From: Pseudomonas pisciculturae
GTDB lineage: Bacteria > Pseudomonadota > Gammaproteobacteria > Pseudomonadales > Pseudomonadaceae
Reading direction: 5' to 3'
NCBI RefSeq assembly: GCF_015461805.1
Contig: NZ_JACVZE010000004.1
Location: 496,001 to 560,000, forward strand
DNA length: 64,000 nucleotides
Position numbers and translations under genes: made by a program. Below are positions 50,546-59,856 of the stretch, piece by piece. Position 1 is the first letter of the stretch; the number at the start of each line of letters is the position of its first letter. The notes below the pieces were generated by a model. It saw nothing but the letters and a program-made list of their open reading frames with translations, was not told the DNA's origin and searched no databases.

Positions 50546-51238
50546 ATGAGTGAGTTGATTGCTTACCACCTCGAAGACGGTATCGCGACCCTGACCCTGA
50601 GCAACGGCAAGGTGAACGCCATTTCTCCGGCGGTGGTCAGTGCCTTTAATGAAGCGCTGGACCAGGCTGAGAAAGACCGCGCGGTGGTGGTGATCACCGG
50701 CACGCCGGGGATTTTGTCGGGTGGTTATGATTTGAAGGTGATGACGGCCGGGCCTAAAGAAGCAATCGGCCTGGTGACTTCCGGCTCTACGCTGGCGCGT
50801 CGTTTGTTGTCGCACCCGTTCCCGGTAATTGTGGCCTGCCCTGGGCATGCCGTAGCCAAGGGCGCCTTTCTGCTGTTGTCGGCGGATTATCGGATTGGGG
50901 TCGAGGGCCCGTTCAGCATTGGCCTGAACGAAGTGGCGATTGGCATGACCATGCACCACGCCGGGATCGAGCTGGCACGAGACCGTCTGCGCAAGTCGGC
51001 GTTTCATCGTTCGGTGATCAATGCCGAGATGTTTGACCCGCAAGGCGCGTTGCAGGCGGGGTTCCTCGATAAGGTCGTGGCACCGGAGGAGTTGCACGCG
51101 GCAGCGCTGGAAGCGGCGCGGCAGTTGAAGAAGATCAATATGAACGCCCACAAGCACACCAAGCTGAAAGTGCGTCAGGCGCTGCTGGACGCTTTGGATG
51201 ACGCGATCATTCAGGATCAGGGTCATATTCTGGGTTAA
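50546..51238 (+). CDS. Enoyl-CoA hydratase/isomerase (crotonase) family protein
   Basis: A 230-residue crotonase. The oxyanion-hole segments are PGILSGGYDLK and PGHAVAKGAFLLLSADYRIG. The catalytic glutamates of classical enoyl-CoA hydratases are not both evident; NEVAIGM carries one. Related short crotonases stand alone in Pseudomonas chromosomes. ACAAGGAACC precedes the ATG at 50546. The substrate is not predictable. Followed by a terminator. Confidence 0.9.
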   Translation: MSELIAYHLEDGIATLTLSNGKVNAISPAVVSAFNEALDQAEKDRAVVVITGTPGILSGGYDLKVMTAGPKEAIGLVTSGSTLARRLLSHPFPVIVACPGHAVAKGAFLLLSADYRIGVEGPFSIGLNEVAIGMTMHHAGIELARDRLRKSAFHRSVINAEMFDPQGALQAGFLDKVVAPEELHAAALEAARQLKKINMNAHKHTKLKVRQALLDALDDAIIQDQGHILG

Positions 51239-51257
51239 CCCCTACAGATGCGCGATC

Positions 51258-51285
51258 AAAGCCCGACCCAGTGTCGGGCTTTTTC
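51258..51285 (+). terminator. Terminator after the crotonase gene
   Basis: AAAGCCCGAC and GTCGGGCTTT pair around CCAGT and are followed by a T-run. About 20 bases past the stop codon. Confidence 0.9.
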
Positions 51286-51450
51286 TTACAAACAGATCTG
51301 ATACTTCTTTAGCCGCTCTAGCCGGGCGATGTCGCCATATGTTGAAACATGTGCTTAAACATCGCCTATCTCCGAACTCTACCGGGGTAATTGCCGAATA
51401 CAGTGTACGACCGTACACTGCGCGACCTTTTGTCTCGATAGGCCGTGTCG

Positions 51451-52173
51451 ATGCTTTTTCTGTTGCGTATGTTGTTGATGGGCCTGCACTTTATGATCGC
51501 TGGCGTGCTGGGTGTGTTGATTGGCATCTGCCGGCCATTCAACCCGGACAACAGCCGCCTGTGTGCCCGTCTTTACGCCTTGCCGGCCATGCGCATCCTG
51601 GGGCTCAACGTTAAAACCGACGTCGACTCGCTGCGCAACAAGCCCGGCACCTGTGTGGTCATCGCCAACCATCAGTCCAACTATGACCTGTTTGTGTTCG
51701 GCAATGTGGTGCCCCACCGTACGGTGTGTATCGCCAAGAAGAGCCTGAAATGGGTGCCGTTGTTCGGCCAGTTGTTCTGGCTGGCGGGCAATGTGTTGAT
51801 CGATCGCGGTAATGCGCACAAGGCGCGTAAGGCGATGCTGACCACCACCCACACGTTGCAGCATGAGGACACGTCGATTTGGGTGTTTCCAGAAGGCACG
51901 CGCAATTTGGGCAAGGGCTTGCTGGCGTTCAAGAAGGGCGCGTTCCATATGGCGATTGCGGCCGGGGTGCCTATCGTGCAGGTGTGTGTGAGTAATTACG
52001 TCACGCATATGCGGCTCAATCGTTGGAACAGTGGGGATGTGCTCATACGTTCGTTGGCGCCGATTCCTACGGCTGGTATGACGGCGGATGACGTTCCGGG
52101 GTTGATGCAGGCTTGTCAGGTGCAGATGGAGGCTTGTATTGCTGAGATGGATCGGGCGTTGCGGGTGGGCTGA
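51451..52173 (+). CDS. plsC: 1-acyl-sn-glycerol-3-phosphate acyltransferase
   Basis: A 240-residue inner-membrane acyltransferase of phospholipid synthesis. After a hydrophobic N-terminal segment come the acyltransferase motifs NHQSNYD (H-x4-D, near 72-78), KKSLKWVPLFGQLFW, FPEGTRNLGKGLLAFKKGAF (near 148-167) and VPIVQV. The ATG at 51451 is preferred; GTG at 51445 would add two residues. P. fluorescens strains carry several plsC-like genes, so it may not be the essential copy. Confidence 0.9.
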   Translation: MLFLLRMLLMGLHFMIAGVLGVLIGICRPFNPDNSRLCARLYALPAMRILGLNVKTDVDSLRNKPGTCVVIANHQSNYDLFVFGNVVPHRTVCIAKKSLKWVPLFGQLFWLAGNVLIDRGNAHKARKAMLTTTHTLQHEDTSIWVFPEGTRNLGKGLLAFKKGAFHMAIAAGVPIVQVCVSNYVTHMRLNRWNSGDVLIRSLAPIPTAGMTADDVPGLMQACQVQMEACIAEMDRALRVG

Positions 52174-52199
52174 TATCGATTGGGGGCGCTTCGCACCCC

Positions 52200-52250
52200 A
52201 GCGCGAGCAAGCTCGCTCACCACATTAAGCTCGCTCGCCACAACAAGTGG
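52200..52250. repeat. Degenerate REP-like sequence
   Basis: GCGAGCAAGCTCGCTC is followed by a second AAGCTCGCTC, reminiscent of the CGCGAGCAAGC REP variant but without GTGGG symmetry. It is between plsC and the CorA-type gene. Probably an eroded REP. Confidence 0.55.
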
Positions 52251-52321
52251 TGGCTACGAGGGAACGTCATTCAGGCTAAGCTGCCCAACATCTGTCCTCC
52301 CAATAAGAAGTGATCAGCACC

Positions 52322-53293
52322 ATGGGTAGAGTTGTTGCGGCAGCTGTCTACAGCGCCGGTAAGAAAGTCTCGGACATTACCCTAGATGAAGGCGCGGCCT
52401 GGGCCGCCAAACCCGGCCACTTTGTGTGGATCGGCCTCGAAGAGCCCAGTGCCCAGGAGCTGTCCAATCTGCAACGCCAGTTCAACCTGCACGAGCTGGC
52501 CATCGAAGACGCCCTGGAAAAACACAGCCGCCCCAAGCTTGAAACCTTCGGCGATGCGCTGTTTATCGTCACCTACTCACCGGTGCGCGAGAACGGCAAG
52601 CTGGAGTTTATCGAGACCCATATCTTTGCCGGTAACGGCTACATCATCACAGCGCGCAATGGTCACTCGGCGTCGTACGGCTTTGTGCGCCAGCGCTGTG
52701 AGGCGCGGCCGTTGTTGCTGGAGCATGGGGAAGATTTCGTACTCTATGCGCTGCTGGATTTCGTCACCGAAAACTACCAGCCGGTGAGCGAAGCCATCCA
52801 TGCCGAGATCGATGAGCTGGAGCGTAACGTGCTGTGCAGTTCGCTGAGCGAGCGTGATATCCAGAAGATCCACGGCCTGCGTCGCGATGTGCTGCGACTC
52901 AAGCGTCATGTGGCGCCGATGGTAGAGATCAGCCAAGAGTTGCAGAAGCTGAGCTTCCCGTTTATCGACAAGAACATGCGCCCGTATTTCCGCGATGTGC
53001 AGATTCACGTCACGCGGCAGATGGAAGACCTCACCACCTTGCGCGATATCGCCAGCCAGACCATCGAGATCGGTGTGCTGCTGGAGGCGTCGCGCCAAAG
53101 CGTGGTGCAGCGCAAGTTCGCCGCGTGGGCGGCGATTCTGGCGTTCCCCACGGCGGTGGCGGGGATTTATGGGATGAACTTCCAGAATATGCCCGAGCTG
53201 CAATGGCACTACGGCTATTTTGCAGTGCTCGGGTTTATCGCGGTGGGTTGCACCAGCCTGTGGGCCAGCTTCAAGCGCTCGGGCTGGCTTTAG
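52322..53293 (+). CDS. CorA-family magnesium/cobalt transporter
   Basis: A 323-residue CorA protein: soluble N-domain, long stalk helix and two C-terminal helices with the pore signature YGMNFQNMPE (GMN) between them. Unlike the CmaX paralogue at 12.4 kb it keeps the classical GMN motif, so Mg2+ or Co2+ uptake is probable. The ATG at 52322 gives the family N-terminus; a GTG at 52310 is possible. Its stop overlaps that of the convergent amidotransferase by four bases. Confidence 0.92.
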   Translation: MGRVVAAAVYSAGKKVSDITLDEGAAWAAKPGHFVWIGLEEPSAQELSNLQRQFNLHELAIEDALEKHSRPKLETFGDALFIVTYSPVRENGKLEFIETHIFAGNGYIITARNGHSASYGFVRQRCEARPLLLEHGEDFVLYALLDFVTENYQPVSEAIHAEIDELERNVLCSSLSERDIQKIHGLRRDVLRLKRHVAPMVEISQELQKLSFPFIDKNMRPYFRDVQIHVTRQMEDLTTLRDIASQTIEIGVLLEASRQSVVQRKFAAWAAILAFPTAVAGIYGMNFQNMPELQWHYGYFAVLGFIAVGCTSLWASFKRSGWL

Positions 53294-54015
53294 GCGGCAG
53301 CATCGGGCTTGTGCGCTACAAAACGCATCATCCATTCCGCCACGGTGACGCCGTGGTGGTCGCGTTCCAGGCTGGCGACGCCGTTGGTGTAGATCTTTTC
53401 CCCCAGGGTTGTCTGAAGAATCTCGAGCAATTCGCGGGAGTAGTCCTGGATAAATTCCGGGTGGCCCTGGAAGCACAGCACCTGGTCGCCGATGTGGTAC
53501 GCGGCAAAAGGGCAAAACGCACTGGAGGCGATGACCGTGGCGTTGTTCGGCAGTGTGGTGACCTGGTCCTGGTGGCTGATCAATAGTGTCAGCTCGTCCA
53601 CTTCCGGGCTCATCCAGGGTGCCTTGGCGTCGAGCGTGTAGTCGTGGATGCCCATGCCCCAACCCTGGCCGGCGCGCTCGGCCTTACCGCCCAGCAGCAG
53701 CGCGAGCAACTGATGGCCGAAGCAGATGCCCAGCAATTTATCGCCACGTTCATAACGTTCGAGCAGGTAGGTCTTGAGGGTCTGGATCCACGGATCTGTG
53801 CCGAAGGAGTCGGCCTTGCTGCCCGTCACCAGATAGGCGTCAAACACTTCATCGTCCGACGGGTATTCACCCTGCACCACGTTGTACACCACAAACTCGG
53901 CGGGAATCGGCTGCTTGGAGAACAGGCGCTTGAACATCTGCCCGTAGCCTTGGTATTGATCGATCAAGCCTGGACGCAGGATATCGGTTTCCAGGATACA
54001 GACGCGTAGCGACAT
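53290..54015 (-). CDS. Class I glutamine amidotransferase (GMP-synthase-like)
   Basis: A 241-residue protein of the GATase1 family related to the GuaA amidotransferase domain. The nucleophile elbow is LLGICFGHQLLALLLGG (Cys near residue 95) and the His-Glu pair comes from FQGHPEF near 185. Such stand-alone proteins, common in Pseudomonas, are often annotated as GMP synthase-like or gamma-glutamyl hydrolases. The ATG at 54015 gives the family start; the longer frame to 54087 is unsupported. No synthetase partner is adjacent. Confidence 0.88.
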   Translation of the reverse strand: MSLRVCILETDILRPGLIDQYQGYGQMFKRLFSKQPIPAEFVVYNVVQGEYPSDDEVFDAYLVTGSKADSFGTDPWIQTLKTYLLERYERGDKLLGICFGHQLLALLLGGKAERAGQGWGMGIHDYTLDAKAPWMSPEVDELTLLISHQDQVTTLPNNATVIASSAFCPFAAYHIGDQVLCFQGHPEFIQDYSRELLEILQTTLGEKIYTNGVASLERDHHGVTVAEWMMRFVAHKPDAAA

Positions 54016-54109
54016 AAAAAATACCTGACACGGTGAAGGGAATAATGCACACCCCAGAGCCTGCCTTGAAACACCCCTCCAAGGCAAGCCCTGCCAGTTC
54101 GCCTATTCG

Positions 54110-56254
54110 CTAGAAACTAGCACCTTGCGCGGCTTTTTCCAGCAACAACGCCGGCGGCGTGAACCGCTCGCCATACTGCTCCGACAGGTAACGAGCACGG
54201 GCAATGAAGTCATTCAAACCGTACTGGTTGATAAACTGCAACGCGCCGCCACTCCATGCGGCAAAGCCGATGCCGAAGATCGAGCCCACGTTGGCATCGG
54301 CCGTGGACATCAGCACGCCCTCCTCCACGCACCGCACGGTTTCGATGGCCTGGATAAACAGCAGACGATCGCGCACATCCTGTGGCGAAATACGTTGATC
54401 AGGTCGTTCAAAACGGCTTTTCAGTTCAGGCCACAGGTGCTTTTGACCGCCAACGGGATACTCGTAAAAACCACCGCCCGCCGCCTTGCCGGTGCGCTTG
54501 TACTCGTTCACCAACAGATCGATCACCGCTGTCGCCGGATGGTTCGCCAGCGCCTTCCCTTGCGCTTGTAGATCCTTCGCCGTTTGCTGTCGGATATGAC
54601 TCATGAGGCTGAGGGACACCTCGTCCGACACCGCCAACGGGCCCACCGGCATGCCGGCCTTGCGCGCTTCGGTCTCGATCATGGCCGCCGCCACGCCTTC
54701 GCCGAGCATCGCGATGCCTTCGTTGGTGAATGTGCCAAACACCCGCGACGTGAAGAAGCCGCGACTGTCGTTGACCACAATCGGGGTTTTCCTGATTTGC
54801 AGTACGAAGTCAAAACCTCGTGCCAGGGTTTCGTCTGACGTCTGCGCACCCTTGATGATCTCCACCAGCGGCATCTTGTCCACCGGGCTGAAGAAATGCA
54901 GCCCAATAAATTTGGTGGCATCCGGCACTGCCTTGGCCAGCCCGCTGATGGGCAGGGTTGAGGTGTTGGACGCGATCACCGCATCGGCGCCGACCACGAG
55001 ATGTGCTGCGGCCGACACCTTGGCCTTGAGCTCGCGGTCTTCAAACACGGCTTCGATGATCAGGTCGCAACCGGCCAGGTCGGCGTCGGACGCCGTAGGG
55101 TGAATCCGCGCCAGGATGGTTTCCCGCTGTTCGGCGGCCAATTGCCCCCGGCTGACCTTTTTCTCCAGCAGCGTCATCGAATGGGCCTTGCCCTTCTCGG
55201 CGGCCGCCAGATTGATGTCCTTGAGCACCACTTCGATACCCGCAAAGGCGCTGACGTAGGCGATCCCCGCCCCCATCATGCCGGCGCCCAGCACGCCGAC
55301 CTTGCGGGTGAAATAGGGCGCGAAGCCCTGCGGGCGCGAGCTGCCGGCGTTGATTTCATTGAGCTGGAACCAGAAGGTGCCGATCATGTTTTTCGCCACC
55401 TGCCCCGTCACCAACTCAGTGAAGTATCGGGTCTCGATCAGGTGCGCCGTGTCGAAATCCACCTGGGCGCCTTCGACGGCCGCGCAGAGGATTTTTTCCG
55501 GGGCGGGGAAACAGCCATTGGTTTTGCTACGCAAGATCGACGGAGCGATGGCGAGCATCTGCGCGACTTTCGGGCTGGAAGGCGTACCGCCAGGGATCGA
55601 ATAACCCTTGTTGTCCCAAGGCTGCCTGGCCTCGGGATTGGCCAGAATCCAGGCACGGGATTTAGCCAGCAGCTCATCGCGGTTGGTCGCCAACGCGTCG
55701 ATCAGCCCGGCCTGCAACGCCTGTTGAGGGCGGATTTTTTTGCCTTCCAGCAAGTACGGCAACGCCTTTTCCAGCCCCAGCAGACGCACCATGCGCACCA
55801 CCCCGCCGCCACCCGGCAGCAGGCCCAGGGTCACTTCCGGCAGGCCGAGCTGCACTGCGGTATCGCCCAGCGCCACCCGATAATGACAGGCCAGGCAAAT
55901 CTCCCAGCCGCCGCCCAAGGCCGCGCCGTTGATGGCGGCCACCACGGGTTTGCCGAGGGTTTCCAGGCGACGCAACTGCGCCTTCAATACCAGAACGCTG
56001 TCGTAGAAAGCCTTGGCATGGGCCTGGTCGACCTTGATCAGCTCATTGAGGTCGCCGCCGGCGAAAAACGTCTTTTTAGCCGAGGTGATCACCACACCGG
56101 TAATGCTGTCCCTCTCCGCCTCCAGGCGCGCAACCGTGGCGGCCATGGCTTCGCGGTAAACGCCGTTCATGGTATTGGCGCTCTGGCCGGGCATGTCGAG
56201 GGTCAGCACGACGATCTGGTCCTGGCCTTTTTCGTAACGAATGGCTTGGGTCAT
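54110..56254 (-). CDS. FadB-like multifunctional enoyl-CoA hydratase / 3-hydroxyacyl-CoA dehydrogenase
   Basis: A 714-residue beta-oxidation protein. The N-terminal crotonase domain (about 1-190) has AAINGAALGGGWEICLACHYRVA and LPEVTLGLLPGGGG with the catalytic glutamates. The NAD-binding dehydrogenase domain begins KVGVLGAGMMGAGIAYVSA near 310, with NTSTLPIS, FIGLHFFSPVDKMPLVEII and NDSRGFFTSRVF. The C-terminal half of the dehydrogenase is doubled. The size matches the second FadB-type protein of Pseudomonas (PA1737, from memory). It follows the thiolase gene, its partner, by 16 bases. ATG at 56254. Confidence 0.93.
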   Translation of the reverse strand: MTQAIRYEKGQDQIVVLTLDMPGQSANTMNGVYREAMAATVARLEAERDSITGVVITSAKKTFFAGGDLNELIKVDQAHAKAFYDSVLVLKAQLRRLETLGKPVVAAINGAALGGGWEICLACHYRVALGDTAVQLGLPEVTLGLLPGGGGVVRMVRLLGLEKALPYLLEGKKIRPQQALQAGLIDALATNRDELLAKSRAWILANPEARQPWDNKGYSIPGGTPSSPKVAQMLAIAPSILRSKTNGCFPAPEKILCAAVEGAQVDFDTAHLIETRYFTELVTGQVAKNMIGTFWFQLNEINAGSSRPQGFAPYFTRKVGVLGAGMMGAGIAYVSAFAGIEVVLKDINLAAAEKGKAHSMTLLEKKVSRGQLAAEQRETILARIHPTASDADLAGCDLIIEAVFEDRELKAKVSAAAHLVVGADAVIASNTSTLPISGLAKAVPDATKFIGLHFFSPVDKMPLVEIIKGAQTSDETLARGFDFVLQIRKTPIVVNDSRGFFTSRVFGTFTNEGIAMLGEGVAAAMIETEARKAGMPVGPLAVSDEVSLSLMSHIRQQTAKDLQAQGKALANHPATAVIDLLVNEYKRTGKAAGGGFYEYPVGGQKHLWPELKSRFERPDQRISPQDVRDRLLFIQAIETVRCVEEGVLMSTADANVGSIFGIGFAAWSGGALQFINQYGLNDFIARARYLSEQYGERFTPPALLLEKAAQGASF

Positions 56255-56270
56255 GACAAATTCCTTGGGC

Positions 56271-57476
56271 TCAGAGGCGTTCAATAATCGTGGCGATACC
56301 CATCCCACCGCCCACACATAGGGTGGCCAGGCCGTAGCGCTGCTGACGCGCCTCCAGCTCATCGAGCAGGGTGCCGAGGATGGCGCAGCCGGTAGCGCCC
56401 AACGGGTGGCCCATGGCGATGGAACCGCCGTTGACGTTGACCCGGCCGGCGTCGATGCCCATGTCCTTGATGAATTTAAGGACTACAGAAGCAAACGCTT
56501 CGTTGACTTCAAACAGGTCGATGTCCTCCACCCGCAGGCCGGCCTTGACCAGGGCCTTGCGCGTCGCCGGCCCGGGGCCGGTGAGCATGATGGTGGGGTC
56601 GGTGCTGGTCACCGCCGTGGCCACAATGCGCGCCCGCGGTTGCAGGCCCAATTCGCGGCCCTTGGCCTCTGAGCCGATCAACATCAGCGCCGCACCGTCG
56701 ACAATCCCGGAACTGTTGCCTGGCGTGTGCACATGGTGGATGCGCTCCACATAGCTATACACCCGCAACGCGGTCGCATCGAAGCCCATTTGCCCCATCA
56801 TTTCAAAGCTGGGCTTGAGCTTACCCAGGCCTTCCAGCGTGGAATCACCGCGAATAAATTCGTCGTGGTCGAGCAGCACAATACCGTTCTGGTCCTGCAC
56901 CGCGATCAGCGATTTGTTGAAGGAACCGTCGTCACGGGCCCTGGCTGCTTTCTGCTGGGACTGTAGGGCGAACCTGTCTACGTCCTCACGGGTGAAGCCT
57001 TCGAGCGTGGCGATCAGGTCTGCACCGATGCCCTGGGGCGTGAAGTGGCTGTGCAGGTTGGTTTGCGGGTCGAGTACCCAGGCGCCGCCGTCGCTGCCCA
57101 TGGGCACGCGGGACATGGACTCGACGCCACCCACCACCACCAGGTCTTCAAAACCGGAACGCACTTTCATCGCGCCGAGGTTGACGGCCTCCAGGCCTGA
57201 GGCGCAGAAGCGGTTGACCTGCACGCCGGCGACGCTGACGTCCCAGTCCGCCACGAGCGCTGCGGTCTTGGCGATATCGGCGCCCTGGTCGCCCACGGGG
57301 GTGACGCAGCCAAGCACGATGTCATCCACTTGCTGGGTGTCGAGGTCGCTGCGCCTGGCCAGCGCGGTAAGCAGCCCGGCCACCAGGTTTACCGGCTTGA
57401 CGCTGTGCAAGGCGCCGTCGGCTTTGCCTTTGCCGCGGGGCGTGCGTATCGCATCAAAGATCAACGCTTGGGTCAT
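56271..57476 (-). CDS. Acetyl-CoA C-acetyltransferase (beta-ketothiolase)
   Basis: A 401-residue thiolase. The acyl-enzyme cysteine is in [19 protein letters not shown] (near residue 90), the histidine-containing [20 protein letters not shown] near 350, and the second cysteine in CVGGGMGIA at the C-terminus. With the FadB-like gene immediately downstream it forms a two-gene beta-oxidation unit. Start ATG at 57476. Confidence 0.94.
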   Translation of the reverse strand: MTQALIFDAIRTPRGKGKADGALHSVKPVNLVAGLLTALARRSDLDTQQVDDIVLGCVTPVGDQGADIAKTAALVADWDVSVAGVQVNRFCASGLEAVNLGAMKVRSGFEDLVVVGGVESMSRVPMGSDGGAWVLDPQTNLHSHFTPQGIGADLIATLEGFTREDVDRFALQSQQKAARARDDGSFNKSLIAVQDQNGIVLLDHDEFIRGDSTLEGLGKLKPSFEMMGQMGFDATALRVYSYVERIHHVHTPGNSSGIVDGAALMLIGSEAKGRELGLQPRARIVATAVTSTDPTIMLTGPGPATRKALVKAGLRVEDIDLFEVNEAFASVVLKFIKDMGIDAGRVNVNGGSIAMGHPLGATGCAILGTLLDELEARQQRYGLATLCVGGGMGIATIIERL

Positions 57477-57866
57477 GATGTCCTCGAACCGCTGTGGGTG
57501 TGTGCCCTTACCTTAGGCCCGATTGACACGGTTTCAATGACGGATACGCTCATTGCTTTTGACCCCCTCGCTCGGACGAACGGTAGGCACTCGATGGCGC
57601 TGACGGATTAATCGTTTTAGCTGTCTAGCCAAGGGGCTGGCGCCAAGATGGCGTTAGGCCTCATGCCTTTTTTAGCGCGAATATTGATTAGCTGATATGA
57701 AATGGATCTAAGCCACGAAGAACGAGGGCTCTAAGGTTGAATCAGTAGGAAGTTGCTGCCGGGTTTTGCTGGAGCAACCGTAAGAAAAGTGTCACGTCAC
57801 ATCGCGATACTGAAATTGACCGGCACGCATTTGACGCTCAGGAATAACAACAAAAGGCAGTCAGCC
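57477..57866. other. 390-base gap upstream of the thiolase and before a small gene
   Basis: No clear open frame. It should hold the leftward thiolase promoter and the rightward promoter of the 31-residue gene. AGGCCTCATGCCT followed by T residues (about 57656-57674) is a weak hairpin-plus-T element that could end a short RNA. Confidence 0.5.
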
Positions 57867-57962
57867 ATGTTCAAGCATACGAAAGTTCGTCAGGCGGGAC
57901 TTATTCTCTTCGCCACCACACTGATTCTGATCTTACCCAACTTAACCAAGGTTATTGGGTGA
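57867..57962 (+). CDS. 31-residue single-helix membrane peptide
   Basis: A short open frame encoding MFKHTKVRQAGLILF followed by a run of hydrophobic residues ending LTKVIG. A positively charged N-terminus before a single helix of about 18 residues predicts an inner-membrane peptide with the N-terminus inside. AAAGGCAG lies about eleven bases before the ATG. I recall similar unannotated peptides in other Pseudomonas, but the match is from memory. Function unknown; candidates are a regulatory small membrane protein or toxin. Confidence 0.6.
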   Translation: MFKHTKVRQAGLILFATTLILILPNLTKVIG

Positions 57963-58134
57963 CCCCTCAACCCTCACATTCCGTGCTCTCACAGCATCAG
58001 GACTGCAGCTTTTGGCAGCACCTGCCGGGACATTGCGCATAGCGGTCCTGCAGGGGCTGTCTTTTTGCGCGTGCTTTTTGCGCGTAGTTTTGCGGTATCG
58101 TGACCCCATCGCCATTTTGCATCGGGCTGTCTTC

Positions 58135-58941
58135 TTGAAATCGATCCCCGCCCTGCTCGCGCTACTGATCACCCTGCCGGTTTGTGCGGCGCCACTCACC
58201 GTCGAACTGGACCATGTCCGCAAGACCTGGCAGACCGCCGAGTTGCTCGCGCATCCGGATGCGCAAACCGTGCAGATCGTTGATGACGTCTCCTACAAGC
58301 GCACCATGACCTATCGCGCAGTGCCACTGGCCACCCTCCTACCGGGCCTTGCCCCAGAGAGCCACCTGCAAGCCGTTGCCCTGGATGGGTTCGCCGCCGA
58401 ACTCACGGCCGCTCCCTTGCTGCAAAAAACCGGCGCCCGCGCCTGGCTGGCGGTGGAAGACCCGGCGCACCCGTGGCCAGCGCTGGCCGAGGGCAAAGCG
58501 AGTGCCGGGCCGTTTTACCTGGTGTGGACCAACCCGCAAGCCGGGCCGATCAGCCCGGAGCAGTGGCCCTTCCAGATGTCCGGGATCAAGCAGTTAAAGA
58601 CGGTGGCCGAGCGTTTTCCGGCACTGTTGCCCGACTCGAAACTGGCGGCGAATGACCCGATCAACCAAGGCTTTGCGCTGTTTCAGAAGAACTGCCTGGC
58701 GTGCCATCGCCTTAATGGTGCGGGGGATGCACAGGTGGGGCCGGACTTGAATATTCCTTATAACCCCACCGAGTATTTCGGCGGGGATTTCCTCAAGCGT
58801 TATATCCGCGATCCGCAGAGTTTGCGGCATTGGCCACAGGCGAAGATGCCGGCGTTTGAGGCCAGCGTTTTACCGGACAATGAGCTGGATATGTTGGTGG
58901 GGTATTTGAAGCATATGGCCGGGCGTAAACCACAACCCTGA
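58135..58941 (+). CDS. Periplasmic c-type cytochrome with N-terminal extension
   Basis: A protein of about 268 residues with a signal peptide (SIPALLALLITLPVCAA). The mature N-half (LTVELDHVRKTWQTAELLAHPD...) has no motif I can name with certainty; its beta-rich pattern resembles molybdopterin-oxidoreductase-like folds. The C-half is a monohaem cytochrome c with NCLACH (haem binding) and the axial-ligand region QAKMPAF. No ATG fits the signal peptide, so I use the TTG at 58135; TTG 58117 is also in frame. The longer frame to 57955 runs through a gap region. Confidence 0.78.
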   Translation: MKSIPALLALLITLPVCAAPLTVELDHVRKTWQTAELLAHPDAQTVQIVDDVSYKRTMTYRAVPLATLLPGLAPESHLQAVALDGFAAELTAAPLLQKTGARAWLAVEDPAHPWPALAEGKASAGPFYLVWTNPQAGPISPEQWPFQMSGIKQLKTVAERFPALLPDSKLAANDPINQGFALFQKNCLACHRLNGAGDAQVGPDLNIPYNPTEYFGGDFLKRYIRDPQSLRHWPQAKMPAFEASVLPDNELDMLVGYLKHMAGRKPQP

Positions 58942-58956
58942 GGTGTGCGCAGATCT

Positions 58957-59049
58957 AATGTGGGAGGGGGCTTGCTCCCGATAGCGGAGTATCAGCTTGC
59001 AAACCTGTATCTGACACACCGCTATCGGGAGCAAGCCCCCTCCCACATT
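58957..59049. repeat. REP pair, GTGGG ends outward
   Basis: Nearly perfect inverted arms AATGTGGGAGGGGGCTTGCT and complement, with spacer AGCGGAGTATCAG...CTGACACACCGCT. It separates the convergent cytochrome and transglutaminase genes. Confidence 0.9.
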
Positions 59050-59052
59050 AGC

Positions 59053-59856
59053 TTATTGCTGCTGCACGGAAATAACCGGCGTCGGCGCCACAAACACCTT
59101 GGCATGCATCTGCTCATGCCCGCCGCCACGGCGCATGCCCCGCACCGGGCAGGCATCCAGATAATCCAAACCCACCGCCAGTTTCAAATGCCGCTCCGGG
59201 CGTGCCAGTTGGTTGGTGACATCAAAGCTGTACCAGGCGCCGTCCAGCCAAGCTTCGGCCCACGCATGGCTGGCCAGGTGCTCGCTGTCTTCGCTGTACA
59301 GATAACCCGACACATACCGCGCCGCAACCCCCAGGCTGCGGGCGCAGGCCAGGAACGCGTGGGTGTGGTCCTGGCACACGCCCGCCCCCCCGGCGAAGGC
59401 CTCAATGGCGCTGGTATCGACTTCGGTAGCGCCGGGGGTGTAGACCATCGCTTGGTTAAGCGCGTGCATCAGGTCGATCAAGGCCGTACGGTCGCGACGT
59501 TGATGGCAGTGCTCCAGGGCAAACCGACGCAGGGCCTCGTCGGGCTCGGTCAGGCGCGTACTGCGCAAAAACGGGAAGGCCGACTGAGTCTCATGTTCGG
59601 CCTCGCGCAGCTCATCGATATCCACCTGGCCGCGGGCGCCAATGATGATGGCGTCGTGGGGTTCGTCCATGGTCAGCACATGCAGGATGTTGCCGAACGG
59701 GTCCACCTGCGCGCGTACCGGGCGAGGCAGGTCAAGCTGCCAACTGAGTACATGCTGACGCTCGCTGTCGTGGGGCGTGAGGCGCAGGTACTGAATGCTG
59801 GCGCGCACCTGGTCGTCGTAGTGGTAGGTGGTTTCGTGGCTGATGGAGAGTCTCAT
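59053..59856 (-). CDS. Transglutaminase-like cysteine peptidase family protein
   Basis: A 267-residue protein of the bacterial transglutaminase-like type. The catalytic triad is visible: Cys in AGVCQDHTHAFLACARSLGVAARYVSGYL, His in ASHAWAEAWLDG, Asp in WYSFDVTNQL. The N-terminal YHYDDQVRASIQYLRLTP is typical of the BTAD/UUP1 family found with alpha-E and ATP-grasp proteins. Its start overlaps the stop of the alpha-E gene (ATGA). Known members are coupled to a peptide-like ligation system of unknown product. Confidence 0.9.
   Translation of the reverse strand: MRLSISHETTYHYDDQVRASIQYLRLTPHDSERQHVLSWQLDLPRPVRAQVDPFGNILHVLTMDEPHDAIIIGARGQVDIDELREAEHETQSAFPFLRSTRLTEPDEALRRFALEHCHQRRDRTALIDLMHALNQAMVYTPGATEVDTSAIEAFAGGAGVCQDHTHAFLACARSLGVAARYVSGYLYSEDSEHLASHAWAEAWLDGAWYSFDVTNQLARPERHLKLAVGLDYLDACPVRGMRRGGGHEQMHAKVFVAPTPVISVQQQ

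Noticed and set aside
18541..59049. REP pairs as CRISPR or attachment sites
   Set aside because: They are inverted pairs scattered between genes, not regular direct repeats with unique spacers, and no cas genes are present.
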